This document shows, one piece after another, positions 54,430 through 64,000 of a DNA stretch of 64,000 bases (position 1 is the stretch's first letter; every line of letters starts with the position of its first letter). The translations under genes were made by a program, and so were the position numbers. The notes below the pieces were generated by a model. The model searched no databases. It saw only the letters and a list, made by a program, of their open reading frames with translations, and had not been told where the DNA came from. The stretch is from Heligmosomoides polygyrus polygyrus (Eukaryota > Nematoda > Chromadorea > Rhabditida > Heligmosomidae): NCBI GenBank assembly GCA_947396885.1, contig OX377206.1, positions 7,392,658 through 7,456,657 of the forward strand. The letters run 5' to 3'.

Positions 54430-54690
54430 CAGCTGGCGCAAGAGTGGTGAGTCATCAGGGCTCCGTAAGTCCTAGTTTATACTTGCACCGCTGCGCGGCG
54501 CGGCACGATGGTTGAGATACATATCGACCGCGCGGCGCGAAAAATCGATATCTATGGCGGTCGTGGTGCCGCGCCGCGTGGCGGCGTAAGTATAAACTAG
54601 GGCTAAGAAGGGCCCGCCAGCTGCGGCGGTGGCGCTCTCGCTCTTCAGGTGCGACGTCATAGGTTCGGTCCCCATTGCTGCCGGTTCTTT
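54430..54690 (+). mobile_element. tRNA-like SINE interrupted by a MITE
   Basis: A-box-like AGCTGGCGCAAGAGTGG (54431) and B-box GGTTCGGTCCCC (54662-54673) are separated by the MITE 54469-54603. Without it the spacing is about 90 bases, plausible for a SINE head. Confidence 0.45.
54466..54606. mobile_element. GC-rich palindromic MITE, 135 bp, TAA duplication
   Basis: 54469-54603, ends GTCCTAGTTTATACTTGC and GTATAAACTAGGGC, TAA on both sides. Core GATACATATCGACCGCGCGG against AATCGATATCTATGGCGG. Confidence 0.85.
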
Positions 54691-54824
54691 TGCAAATCAT
54701 AATTTGTCTTCGAGATGGCCTTTTATTCTGAATGTGTCTGATTAAATAGCCGGGAGAACTACCACACAACGGGGTCGGGCAGAAACGGTGACAGATGTAT
54801 GTATATGGTCTAACTGTGGCTGGA

Positions 54825-55140
54825 GCTGCGATTTCGGTACTTGGAGGTCTAGATGATGTCGTTGGTCGTTCACAGACTTGCTGATGTTAGAAGCCAGTCG
54901 AACCAGGCGACTCTCATGGCTTCTGGATAACTTTCTCTGACGGACAACCAATGTTTTTTCCTTGCAGAAGTCCATGTCATTCACGTAGCTGTTGATGCAG
55001 TTTTGAAGCCGCCCCAGCTGAGAGCCAGCCGCGATCTTCCTGTTTAAAAGGCCAGCCTCATGAAGAACATCAACCTGAGCAAGTAGGAAGCTTGGTGTAC
55101 CTGGGTACTTCATCATACGATGAAAACTGTTTTCCATTGC
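54825..55140 (-). pseudogene. Tc1-like transposon relic, second copy
   Basis: Minus strand: KYPGTPSFLLAQVDVLHE, QLGRLQNCINSYVNDMDF, RQRKLSRSHESRLVRLASN (helix-turn-helix start). Closely parallels 33510-33750. The catalytic part is absent. Confidence 0.6.
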
Positions 55141-55701
55141 CTTTTTGGCCTATTTGTAACCTAATTTTGCGCAGAGAAAGCCTTGCGGATGAAAAATCCC
55201 AACCGGGCCTGCAATTTTGTTCAGTCCACTTCTTCCACACTTCATTAAAATTTCAACGTATCTTGCGCTGATCAGGTTTTCTGTCACGGATTTTCCTACA
55301 GAAGTTTTCACTGGTGAGGAACACGCACCTCATTGAGCCTCATTGGGCGTTCTTTCGCAACTAATCGATAGTTTATGAGATAGACCTACAATTTTGCACT
55401 GGCATATACATCTACATTTAGAATGGTGCTGCTGTACGTGACGAGGTGAAGAGCGACGACCAAATGAGGAAGCTCACCCAGGAGGAGTTGGAAGCCTTAA
55501 TTAATAACTCGTGGGAGGTGGGAAAAGTTCAAACACGACAATCGTACGTTCAGTTTGTTTCATTCCTACGAAAAGCATGTAGTTGACAAAGGAAGCTTTA
55601 GCGCGATCTCTTTCTCATAGGCAGTGGTAGGCGTGAAATTCTTTAACTTACATTTTTCGTTGAATCTCTGCTGAATCGCCAAACTATGTTAAAAAGTACG
55701 G

Positions 55702-58700
55702 GTATCTACTATACCTTTGTCCTTTTCGAATTTCGAATAAATTCGAATTTCGAATATTCGACTATTCGAAAAAAAGTCCAATATTCGAATTATTCGATTA
55801 TTCGAAGTCCAATATTCGAATTATTCGATTATTCGAATATTCGAGAAAGTCCAATATTCGAATTATTCGATTATTCGAATATTCGAGAAAGTCCAATATT
55901 CGAATTATTCGTTTATTCGAATATTCGAAAGTGGCCAATATTCGAATATTCGTTTATTCGAATATTCGAAGGCTTCGAATATCGAATATTCGAATAGTCG
56001 AATATTCGAATATTCTTTATCAATCTCTTAACAAGTTAGTGGCACTCTTTTTCGAAAACCAGGGGAGTCTGACCTTATGATAAAAAACGATGTTTGAGTT
56101 TCGTGCGTCGCTCAAAGTGCGCCGAATTGTGTGTACGTAATCTGACAAGAGAAGTCAATGAACTTCCCGTGGAGATTTCCAAAATGACCTATTGTTTGTT
56201 ATAAGGGTGTGTCTAAGAAGCACCGTAGTGGTCTTCAAATGTCCTGCGGGCATCTGGGTAGGTCAAAAATTACAAAAAACTGTAGCACTTCAGTGCTGGC
56301 TGATAAGGCGAAGGTGACGCCTTGAATGGCCTCGAAATACTCAGAAATTAACATGCAGATGCTATAGAGCTTTAATTATAGTTAGATGTTAGAAATCTGA
56401 CAATTTATTAGGTCAAATGAATCATTCACTGCAGTCGGGGCGTGGATAGCGGGGAGAGGTCCAGGTTCGAATCTAGGAAAGCTGTTTACGGATTGCTGTG
56501 CGTTTTGGTAAATGTAGAACATATTCTCATTTTAACCATATTTACGAACATGATCGAAATGTGTTGCTTCAGTCCATCTTTGGGATGTGCTGATCAGTCT
56601 TCGGATTCCTATAGAGAACGTTTCTCTTGTAAATTTTACTAATTTTTGCATCTCTTATAAAATGCATCATTTTTGACCCACTCCGTAGTATTGTACTCCG
56701 TAGTATTCGTAGCATTTGCATATAACACCAAATACAGTTCTAACAACTAAATTAATTAGTCACCTTCTTCACTGACGAGCCTCGGGGTGACTAATTATAA
56801 ACATGTTTTGTATGAAGGCAGAGGCGAAACAAGACATGTTTAGTGTTGTTGTTACTATTGTTTTAGTTATTACTTGTTTTAGTTGTTGCTTGTTTTCCAC
56901 TTGTGTTTATTATAGTACAGAGTGATTTAGAGTTCATGTATACCCCAGGTTATTTCTAATTCTACTTCGTTGTTTAGACATTGAATTTAAAGCTGTTTGA
57001 GTATTAAAATTTACATATATGATTAACTTATTCTATTGGTCTTCTTGCAGCCTATTCTTCCTCGGCCACTCTCCCGCACTGAAGGGGGGGGGGGGGGGCT
57101 TTGCAAACGTAGGTACTTGTATTAATCCCCATGACTTTGTAAGTAGATAATAAAGTTTCGTACAAATGCTGTCCTGAGGGTTGCCTGAGGTTCTGATCAC
57201 GAAGCTGGCAAACGCGTTCGGTGTTACCGTCGACCACAATAGGCGACGGTGAGTATGTGCAAGACAAGGTGCAGAATAACCGGCCGCGTTGTACTACTGT
57301 GACTCCAAAAGTGGAGTGGAGGTCGATTTTTTTCGTCCAAACATCACCCATACTGTTATTTTGGATGCTGAGCACGAATATGGTATCCAATTTCAACAAT
57401 TTGGCCGCTTACGATATTTCATAGTGTGGGTTCGTGAGTAAGGATGGGGTTGTCATGACCACTGATTTCGTCCTTAAATTTTCAACGACCACTTTTTAAC
57501 AAAAAATTTTCGCATTAAAAAGGAAATTCGGTAAATTCGTTAAATAAAATGTCCCTTAGCTGCATTCAGTTTTAAACCACTGGGGTGCCTTTCGGACAAT
57601 CCCACACAGCGCTCAATAGGTCACTTATAAGATTCCCACGGGAAGTTCATTGACCTCCCTTGTGAGTTGACGCGAAGTAAGCGCTGCAAGCGCGGCCCTC
57701 CGCTGCGCACCTGCTTCCTTGTAAACGGCCGTCGAGCGTGCTGTGGCCGTTCACGTGAATCGCAAGTGATTAGGGTTATGCCTGTACACAGATATTTTTA
57801 CCTTCAGTTTACTACGGGAGAATCTTCGGTTTGTATTTCTACCCCAGTTACAAAAAGGGAACGATTAGAGCCGAAGGGGCTGCGGTAGGGAGGTAGAACA
57901 TTCAGGGGCCTAGAAAGCTCCTGCTCTTGCAGTAAAGACGTTGAAGAAGAGAGGAAGAGCATTGGCTATGGAGTACAAGAGCCAGTCATACTCCGTTTCC
58001 TATGAAAGTGAGCCATCCCCTTTTCGCTCCAACACTGTCCAAGTCGTAGTGTCTTGTCAGATTAGATTCCAACGCGGGTCCGTTTCTCTTCAACGGAGCT
58101 AGAACACAAACTGAATGCCATTCATGAGACTCCAGTGCGCCTTTTCTGCACCAGATCGCCTTTGTGTCATTTCTCCGTCCATGATAATCATTCTTTCACC
58201 ACCTGGAAGCTTCTCTATAACACAAGGAAAGATAGCAACCTATAGAGAAAGACCTATAACAATCTAGCCCTGCCTACCCAGGGTGTTTCTCTCTTCTCGG
58301 TGCACGAATTCTTAGGGAAGCAAAGCGTGCTTCATTGTCATTATACCGCTGCTATTGTCCTTTGGTCTCGTAAAGGAAATGGATGGAGCAGCCATCCATT
58401 TCCTTCACAGTGGGTAATAAAAAATAATTAAATGTCAACCACTGGGTGACGACAGTAAATAATAGTGTTCATTTGATTATTCGAATATTCGACTATTCGA
58501 AATTCGATTATTCGAAATTCGACTTTTTTAAAATCGAATATTATTCGATCATTCGAAATTCGAAATTTTGAAAATCGAATATTATTCGATCATTCGAAAT
58601 TCGAAATTTTGAAAATCGAATATTATTCGATCATTCGAAATTCGAAATTTTGAAAATCGAATATTATTCGATCATTCGAAATTCGAAATTTTGAAAATCG

Positions 58701-58761
58701 AATATTATTCGATCATTCGAAATTCGAAATTTTTTCCCAAGGACAAAGGTATAGTATCTAC
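55702..58761. mobile_element. TTCGAA-family transposon, 3,044 bp, perfect 8-bp duplication
   Basis: 55710-58753 has perfect inverted ends TATACCTTTGTCC / GGACAAAGGTATA and the exact duplication GTATCTAC (55702-55709, 58754-58761). Just inside are two different arrays of 42-bp units: left 55725-56020 (TTCGAATTATTCGATTATTCG with AAAGTCCAATA), right 58540-58735 (five units with AAATTTTGAAAATCGAATAT). The 2.4-kb interior has no recognisable transposase. The 8-bp duplication suggests a hAT-like element. The uninterrupted site is visible at 44445-44465 and 39135. Confidence 0.85.
57180..57480. repeat. Remnant of the fold-back family inside the TTCGAA element
   Basis: GGTTCTGATCACGAAGCTGGC, TTTTTTTCGTCCAAACATC and GTTATTTTGGATGCTGAGCACG are diverged arm units. 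G-run at 57084-57099. Confidence 0.45.
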
Positions 58762-59340
58762 TAACGATTCCTTCAAACACAAAATCAGTGGACGCGTTTC
58801 ATATTCCTCCATACGCTCACCGGTCTGCGGGCCTCCAAACTTCTGGTTGAGTGCTTCGCCCTCGAACCCTGAAAATAGATCACGTCGGACATGCAGATCT
58901 TAGAATTTTACCTCCCCTTTCCTCTTCAAAATGAGAGAAAAAATATAATACTTGCATCGCTTATTGTATCGGATGGGGTGATGTTCTCGAGTTACTCGAG
59001 GCTTGCCCACACCATTACATTTGTGCGATTTCTGCTTTGAAGTCTGTTCTGCAAAAAATCGATAAAGTCGATAGACGTTGTTCGGTCGGTAAAGGGTCGG
59101 TTCTAACGTCACTATTTTCAGCTCGTTCACTGTCTTTATTTTTCACAGAACATTCTCACCACATAATACTATGTAGACGGGGAACAGCAAATTTGTCGAT
59201 GAATCCTCGAAACAACGCAGATTCCAAGAAACCGTCAAAACTTTCGTAAAGTATTCAAACCGAATTTTACCCGATAGTGCCATTAATTTTTCGATTAAAT
59301 CTGCACCTCTGCCCACAACCTCACTCAAAGATTTCTTCAG

Positions 59341-59376
59341 TAACTCGAGAATGAGAATGTTCGCGCTGCACCCAAG
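59341..59376 (+). pseudogene. Duplicated pseudo-exon of exon D
   Basis: Same acceptor (AGATTTCTTCAG), length (36 bases) and donor (AAG/GTGGGT) as 39762-39797, but the first codon is TAA; the rest reads LENENVRAAPK. It cannot serve in phase 0. Confidence 0.55.
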
Positions 59377-60284
59377 GTGGGTCGTTATTTTCATTTTTAG
59401 AAAAATCTGTGCTCTGCATCGACTTGTTTCTTTGTCAGCAAATGATGTAGAAATTTGCGTCGTTTTCATGAGATTTCATGTGAATGTTTCAGCTGGTGTT
59501 CGACAGCAGTGACACGAAGTTCTTATTAGGGTACCATGTCTTCAAATCGTCATCGTAACCAATCGTTGCGGGACCACCCCGTCTTCGGATCAGTGCTGGC
59601 AGTATGCCAGCTCCACGATAATCAATAACGAAACTGTCGAACTACGGAGTGAAGAGACTTCGTTGTGTTTGACACGATTTTGGATGGCGTATTTCAACAA
59701 GAAATGCTACCTACTTATACATAGTCACTCTTACAGGCTAGCTCTGCAGAGCCATCAAATAGCACCTCTTCCCGAAATGTTCCATCGAAAGTCGCCTCGC
59801 CAAACTTCACTTTCCGTAGTTCCGGAGCTCCACTACTGATTACCGTGGAGTTGGCATGGTGCCAGCAGTGATTCGGGAACGTGATGGCGCCAATTGATCC
59901 TATGCAGTTTCGGTGACGGTTTAAAAACATGGTGCACTAGTAAGAACGCCTTGTCGGTAAATGTTCTTCGTCAGGGAGCGATTTCCCTGTGTCATCCTGA
60001 CTCCAATCGGTTTATTGGGTATGCTCGCACGCATGTGTTTGATGCTTAATCGTCCTCTACTTATTTAATTGTTGTTTAGTTTTGCTTATTTTGTTGTCTA
60101 TGTTTATGTGTGTGGCTTGGTGGTATTCCATCGACTTTTCATGAAGAACAGAGATTACGTTCCCTATGGATGAAGTTTGTCATAGGAAATATCGATTGGC
60201 ACTGTTGTACCACCACAACTCAAGAGGTAAAAAAAAACGCCTAAGAGAGATATTTGGAGAGCTGATCACAAATCTGACATAAGA

Positions 60285-60432
60285 CGCTGGCACACTTGGC
60301 AGTAGCGGCAGTGGCGGCGGCGGCGGCAAACGCTTAAGCATAGAGGCATCGATTTGGCGGGAATCGATGCCTCTATGCTTATGCTTTTGCCGCTGCCGCT
60401 GCCGCAGCTGTCCAGTGTGCAAAGGCCTACAC
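60285..60432. repeat. GC-rich palindromic fold-back
   Basis: GACGCTGGCACACTTGGCAGTAGCGG faces CCGCTGCCGCAGCTGTCCAGTGTGC, with inner GGCATCGATTTGG/CGATGCC. Counterpart of 40938-41125. Confidence 0.65.
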
Positions 60433-60484
60433 GTTTTTAGCATTACGACAAAGTACGAGAGCTCGCTACCGTTGGTGCGGGTGA

Positions 60485-60728
60485 GTAAGCACTATAGTTG
60501 TGCTCGAATGACCTATTGGAAAAGGCATTCGAATGATTTTCGTATGAATTTGAACATTCGAGTTCAAGTTAAGAGAAAATCGCGTTTCTGCATTGTATCC
60601 GAATCCGAATATTCAAGAAAAAAATCGCGTTCTTCGGATATATTCGAATTCGAATATTCGACATTTGTGAGCATTCGAAACCATTCTAGTATTCGAAGAA
60701 ATTTCACGAGCACAAGTGTAGTAAGCCA
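60485..60728. mobile_element. Short TTCGAA-family element, 228 bp
   Basis: 60493-60720, ends TATAGTTGTGCTCG and CGAGCACAAGTGTA. Flanks GTAAGCAC and GTAAGCCA agree at 6 of 8. TTCGAA-rich interior. Confidence 0.7.
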
Positions 60729-61639
60729 TCCCACGGCCGCCGCTGAGCGGCATGACTCATCATTTTCGTCGCCCGCCGCCCGCCACTCGCCGCAAAAGTG
60801 TGCAGAGGCCTTTAGTCCTAGTGTAAACTTGCGCTAAGGCGGTCACGGTCATCATCACCGTTTCTTCAGAACTCATTCTGCAAGTTTTTTTGCATGCCGT
60901 CTTTCGTGGCCCTCTTTAATACTGAAAACAAATTTCAGATTCATTTCGTTCATTGCCTATGCACCCCAATTATCCTCTTGGGCGAAGTCCAGGCGAGATC
61001 GGTGACCTCGACCCTGACAACTTTTCTCACCTTCACTCATCGTAGCCTAATGCAGTCGGTCGAAATCTCAAAAAAGAAATCAGGTTTGTGATCAGCACTT
61101 CAAATTGGCCTCTTGGAGGAAGTTTGAGCGAGATTTTTTATCGGTCTCCTAGACCTTTGGACTCGTGGAAGTAGGTACGATGGTGCCGGAATATCTATGC
61201 ATGTCTCCAATTATTCTGCTACGCGTAGATTTCTAGTTGGTGTGTTCTTGGCTTTTGCTGGCTAGCTTAGTTTATGTACATCTTTTCGAAGTTACGTGAC
61301 GTTACGTCAAGTTACTAAGATTTTGTTCAGAGAAAAGCAAAGCGAGCGCTCAATTTTTTTTTTACAAGGCGCGCAAAGCGTGTGGCCGATTCTACAAGGG
61401 GCGCAAAGCATGTTCGTGATTTAACAACGGGCGTCAGATGTACGTCGGAGGAACCCGTATCACAAGTGAGCCCTTTTACTTCTAACTGCTTGAGAAATGA
61501 GATTGGAGGCATTGTAAATCCGTGAAACGTGAGTTGGTCACGCCGTTATTTGTGAGAAAACAGGGATCTTTCCTGATCGGAGTGGGAAGGGCGCCGCCAG
61601 AATATCGGAGGCAACTTCTGACAAAGCGGCCTATCGCCG

Positions 61640-62697
61640 TTAGGCCCCGTTTAGGCGCCTTTTATACTCCCGCCGCGGCGCGGCGCGTCAATTTGGGGAG
61701 CGGCGCGGCCAGTCGCGCCGCGCCCGATTTTGACGCGCCGCTCCGCGATTGCAGTTAGAAAGGGGAGCGTCAGCGACGCGCGGCCACGAGCATCTGCGCA
61801 CTACGGCCCGTGCTCCGGAAACGGTCCACGAGTCATTAAAGGAGCAAAACAGAAAGGATTCGCCTGGCTGATCAGCGCAATGCATCTTGTCAATGTTAGT
61901 AGTATTCCTATGGGGAGCGACGATTCCTCTCTTAAGCCTGGAGTCGAAGTCGTCCGCTCAACCTACGGTTGAAACTGGTGAGTGTGGTGTTGAGTCGAAT
62001 CCCTGCAATGCAAACGGCTTTAAACCACTCTTTATTTCGCGATATGTGAGTGTCCTAGAGTAAAACTGCTGGAAGGTACTCATCGTCGATAACCACTCAA
62101 AATCCTTTCTCATATGGCCATTCTGGGGTCACTGTGCACTAAGCATATCTTTAGCGTTGTATACGAAGCTTCGTGAATGTCTACAGATCTCCATTTTCTT
62201 CCTAGGTTACAGAAGGTACGGGCTAAGGTCATGGTCACCGATTTCGCATAAAAACTCCCTAATCCTGCAAGCCTACTAATCGTCTGTAACTTCAAAAAAC
62301 GATGTCAGACTCGTGATCAGCACCCTAAATACCCCCTCCTCCTTCCCAATAGGAGAAGTTTGGTCGAAACGGTGAAATCTCCCACCCTACAACGAGTCTG
62401 CCGCGGCTGATCGCGCCGCGCCGCGCCCTTCCCCTCAGCGGCGCGATTCGCCGAATACCGTAACCCGAAATTCCGTCAAGTGTGGTGTTTTGCGGCGGCG
62501 GAGTATAAAAGCGATGCGGCGCCGCCTCGCGGCGCGAAAAATCGATAGCCATGCCGACCATCACGCCGCGCCGCGGGGCGGCGCAAGTGTAAAAGGCGCC
62601 TTATACTTCGTCGCGGCGCGACGCGACGCCACGTATAGTGGCCACATTGATTGTGCGACGCCATCGATCAATTTGCCCTCATTGCGTGGCCATCGCG
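61640..62697. mobile_element. Nested GC-rich MITEs truncated by an RTE insertion
   Basis: The outer MITE starts GGCCCCGTTTA (61643) and resumes TTATACTTCGTCGCGGCGCG (62601); the inner (61654-62600) has ends GGCGCCTTTTATACTCC and GTAAAAGGCGCC with TTA on both sides (61651-61653, 62601-62603). Outer sequence follows the 34527-34659 copy until GTGGCCATCGCG (62697) and then stops, where the RTE begins. The inner copy holds a further palindrome and a fold-back-family remnant (62200-62390). Confidence 0.75.
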
Positions 62698-64000
62698 TGG
62701 TGGCGATGTCCGTTCCTCCACGTGGTGCCACTGGAAACTGCTTGCTTTTGCGAGCCGAGCCAATCACGGACAATCGAATGCAGGAGACAGGCCCTAGTGA
62801 CAGGCCGGCCTACGAACATCCTGTGTCACATCATATGGTCGATGACGTTTCAGAGTTCTCGAGATAGTGCTACGGCGTCCGCGGGAACCGACGCGCACTC
62901 GCAAAGCCCGGCGGGTGTGAGAAGTATGCGAGGGTCCCTGATGCGAGGACGGCATCGGGGGGCAACTGAGCTAGTCCGAAAGTCCCGTAACGTAGGCAAG
63001 ACCCGCGTAGCAACGTTGAATGTGGGTACGTTGACGGGCCGCTCGTGCGAGTTGGTAGAAGCACTGGAGCCAAGAAAGATAGATTTCTGTGCGGTGCAGG
63101 AGACAAGGTGGTCCTGCAGCAAGTCAAGGGACATAGGACGTGGCTTCAAGGCCGTTCTATGTGGAAGTCCCAGGACCACCAGTGGTGTCGCTATGATCGT
63201 CTCCGAGCGTTTCCGTGACGCGATTGCAAGCGTAGAACGTTTCGATGACCGCTTGATGAAGATTGTTGTCGCCGTAGAAGAGCGACGATGTCATTTCTTT
63301 TCCGCGTATGCTCCGCAGACGGGTTGCTCCGAGCAAACCAAGGACGAGTTCTGGTCCCTGCTTGATGAGAAGACAGCGGAAGTGCCGTCACAAGACATGA
63401 TTGTTGTGGCAGGTGACCTTAATGGTCACGTCGGAGCAGCGAAAGATGGTTACAGCTGTCATGGTGGTTTTGGCTATGGGTCACGCAACGCCGATGGTGA
63501 GCGTACACTTGAGTATGCAGACTCACACGACCTCATCATCGTGAACACTAAGTTTCGAAAGCGTGACTCCCACCTCATCTCGTTTTATAGCGGGAACGCC
63601 AAAACGCAGATTGACTATGTCCTTGTAAGGCGTCGCGACCAAGGTCTTGTCACAGACGCGAAGACCGTGCCGTATGAGACGGTTGCCACGCAACACCGTC
63701 CACTTATCTGCTCGCTGAAGATCACACCTCCGAGGTGTAAACGTATTGAGCGATGCGGGACGGCTAGAATCAAATGGTGGCGACTGAAAGAGAAGGAAGC
63801 AGCTGTTATTTCTCGCATTCGGTTGCCGACGGTAGCAACTGTCGACGAAACCTGGAAGGATGCTACCGATGCGATAACTCGGGCTGCGCGTCTCGAACTC
63901 GGCACAACGAAGCCTGGACGGCGTTGGGTCGACAAGCAGGCTTGGCTGTGGACTGACGATGTCAGAGAGAAGGTCAGGGAAAAGAAACGGCTATATCACG
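62698..64000 (+). mobile_element. RTE retrotransposon, 5' part
   Basis: Begins where the MITE breaks off and continues past the window. It has a short leader and then an uninterrupted protein frame with endonuclease domain. Protein blocks are in the same family as the relics at 7040-10768, 25440-25985 and 53735-53830, so this is a later, better-preserved relative. Confidence 0.8.
62842..64000 (+). CDS. RTE polyprotein, endonuclease domain, partial at window end
   Basis: Open frame for 386 codons to the window edge; it is open upstream to 62593, and ATG at 62842 is the first in-frame start (62926 and 62941 are alternatives). It has the complete exonuclease-endonuclease-phosphatase fold markers: TLNVGTL (Asn about 60), QETRW (Glu about 87), SAYAPQ (154-159), AGDLNGH (Asp 192, Asn 194), QIDYVL (Asp 258) and QHRPL (His 285). 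This domain nicks target DNA to prime reverse transcription. The reverse transcriptase should lie just beyond 64000. No stops or frameshifts, so the element could be young. Confidence 0.85.
   Translation, partial: MTFQSSRDSATASAGTDAHSQSPAGVRSMRGSLMRGRHRGATELVRKSRNVGKTRVATLNVGTLTGRSCELVEALEPRKIDFCAVQETRWSCSKSRDIGRGFKAVLCGSPRTTSGVAMIVSERFRDAIASVERFDDRLMKIVVAVEERRCHFFSAYAPQTGCSEQTKDEFWSLLDEKTAEVPSQDMIVVAGDLNGHVGAAKDGYSCHGGFGYGSRNADGERTLEYADSHDLIIVNTKFRKRDSHLISFYSGNAKTQIDYVLVRRRDQGLVTDAKTVPYETVATQHRPLICSLKITPPRCKRIERCGTARIKWWRLKEKEAAVISRIRLPTVATVDETWKDATDAITRAARLELGTTKPGRRWVDKQAWLWTDDVREKVREKKRLYH

Larger units (their letters stand above)
55440..61625. repeat. Second long copy of the array unit, interrupted
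   Basis: 55440-55701 plus 58762-61625 parallel 38890-43190: GACCAAATGAGGAAGCTCACC, TCATAGGCAGTGGTAGGCGTGAA, the TTAACGTCACTATTTTCAGC block, GCGCTGCACCCAAGGT, CTTCCCGAAATGTTCCATC, GTTACGTGACGTTACGTCAAG and GGGCGCCGCCAGAA. It includes the duplicated candidate exon (59341-59376). Interruption by the 55710-58753 element is later than the duplication. Confidence 0.7.

Overview
The window looks like intronic and intergenic DNA from a nematode, most likely a strongylid (hookworm-like) parasite. This is inferred from several things: RTE retrotransposon fragments that read like the RTE proteins common in hookworm genomes; a mariner element about 1.26 kb long; Tc1-type transposases; many poly-G/poly-C tracts of 10 or more bases; and very short exons with compact TTTCAG-type acceptors and GTAAGT/GTGAGT donors. 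Nothing suggests a prokaryote: there are no operons, rRNA or CRISPR arrays. No species can be named from the sequence alone.

Host coding content is sparse. I can support one split gene on the + strand. Its short exons (17246-17376, 24751-24784, 27012-27113, perhaps 39762-39797, 46940-47005, perhaps 50314-50388, 51943-52111, perhaps 53901-53926) are separated by introns of roughly 2 to 12 kb filled with transposons. Reading phases join without a stop, and the 34-base second exon is needed to keep the frame open. I do not recognise the product. A candidate terminal exon (53130-53261) and a possible new first exon (53901-53926) may mark a gene boundary near 53.3-53.9 kb.

Almost everything else is mobile DNA, layered by successive insertions. 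Left part: a long fold-back element with an 8-bp duplication (4230-5070); a tandem pair of MITEs (6054-6743); an RTE relic split by a TIR element that holds a hAT element, which holds a SINE, which holds a tRNA-derived fold-back (7040-10768); a CR1-type LINE (10972-13321); a broken Tc1 element (15156-16188); a hAT-like element carrying a mariner (17506-20164); and a giant palindrome of about 3.9 kb (20775-24710).

Middle: RTE remnants (25440-25985), TTCGAA-rich arrays, a LINE inserted cleanly into a palindromic MITE (30859-32450), a 200-base assembly gap (33751-33950), then a cyclically ordered repeat array of about 2 kb period (33955-46310) with its own insertions, including a CR1-type LINE with an intact 415-residue reverse transcriptase ORF.

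Right part: two tandem LINE 3' ends, a second copy of the 8-bp-duplication fold-back element (52140-52901), another long copy of the array unit (55440-61625) split by a 3,044-bp TTCGAA element with a perfect 8-bp duplication, nested GC-rich MITEs (61643-62697), and the 5' part of an RTE element with an uninterrupted endonuclease frame running off the window end. The best candidates for undescribed biology are the three repeat families (GC-rich TTA/TAA palindromes, the GRCACTATTG fold-backs, the TTCGAA elements) and the exon-bearing macro-repeat.
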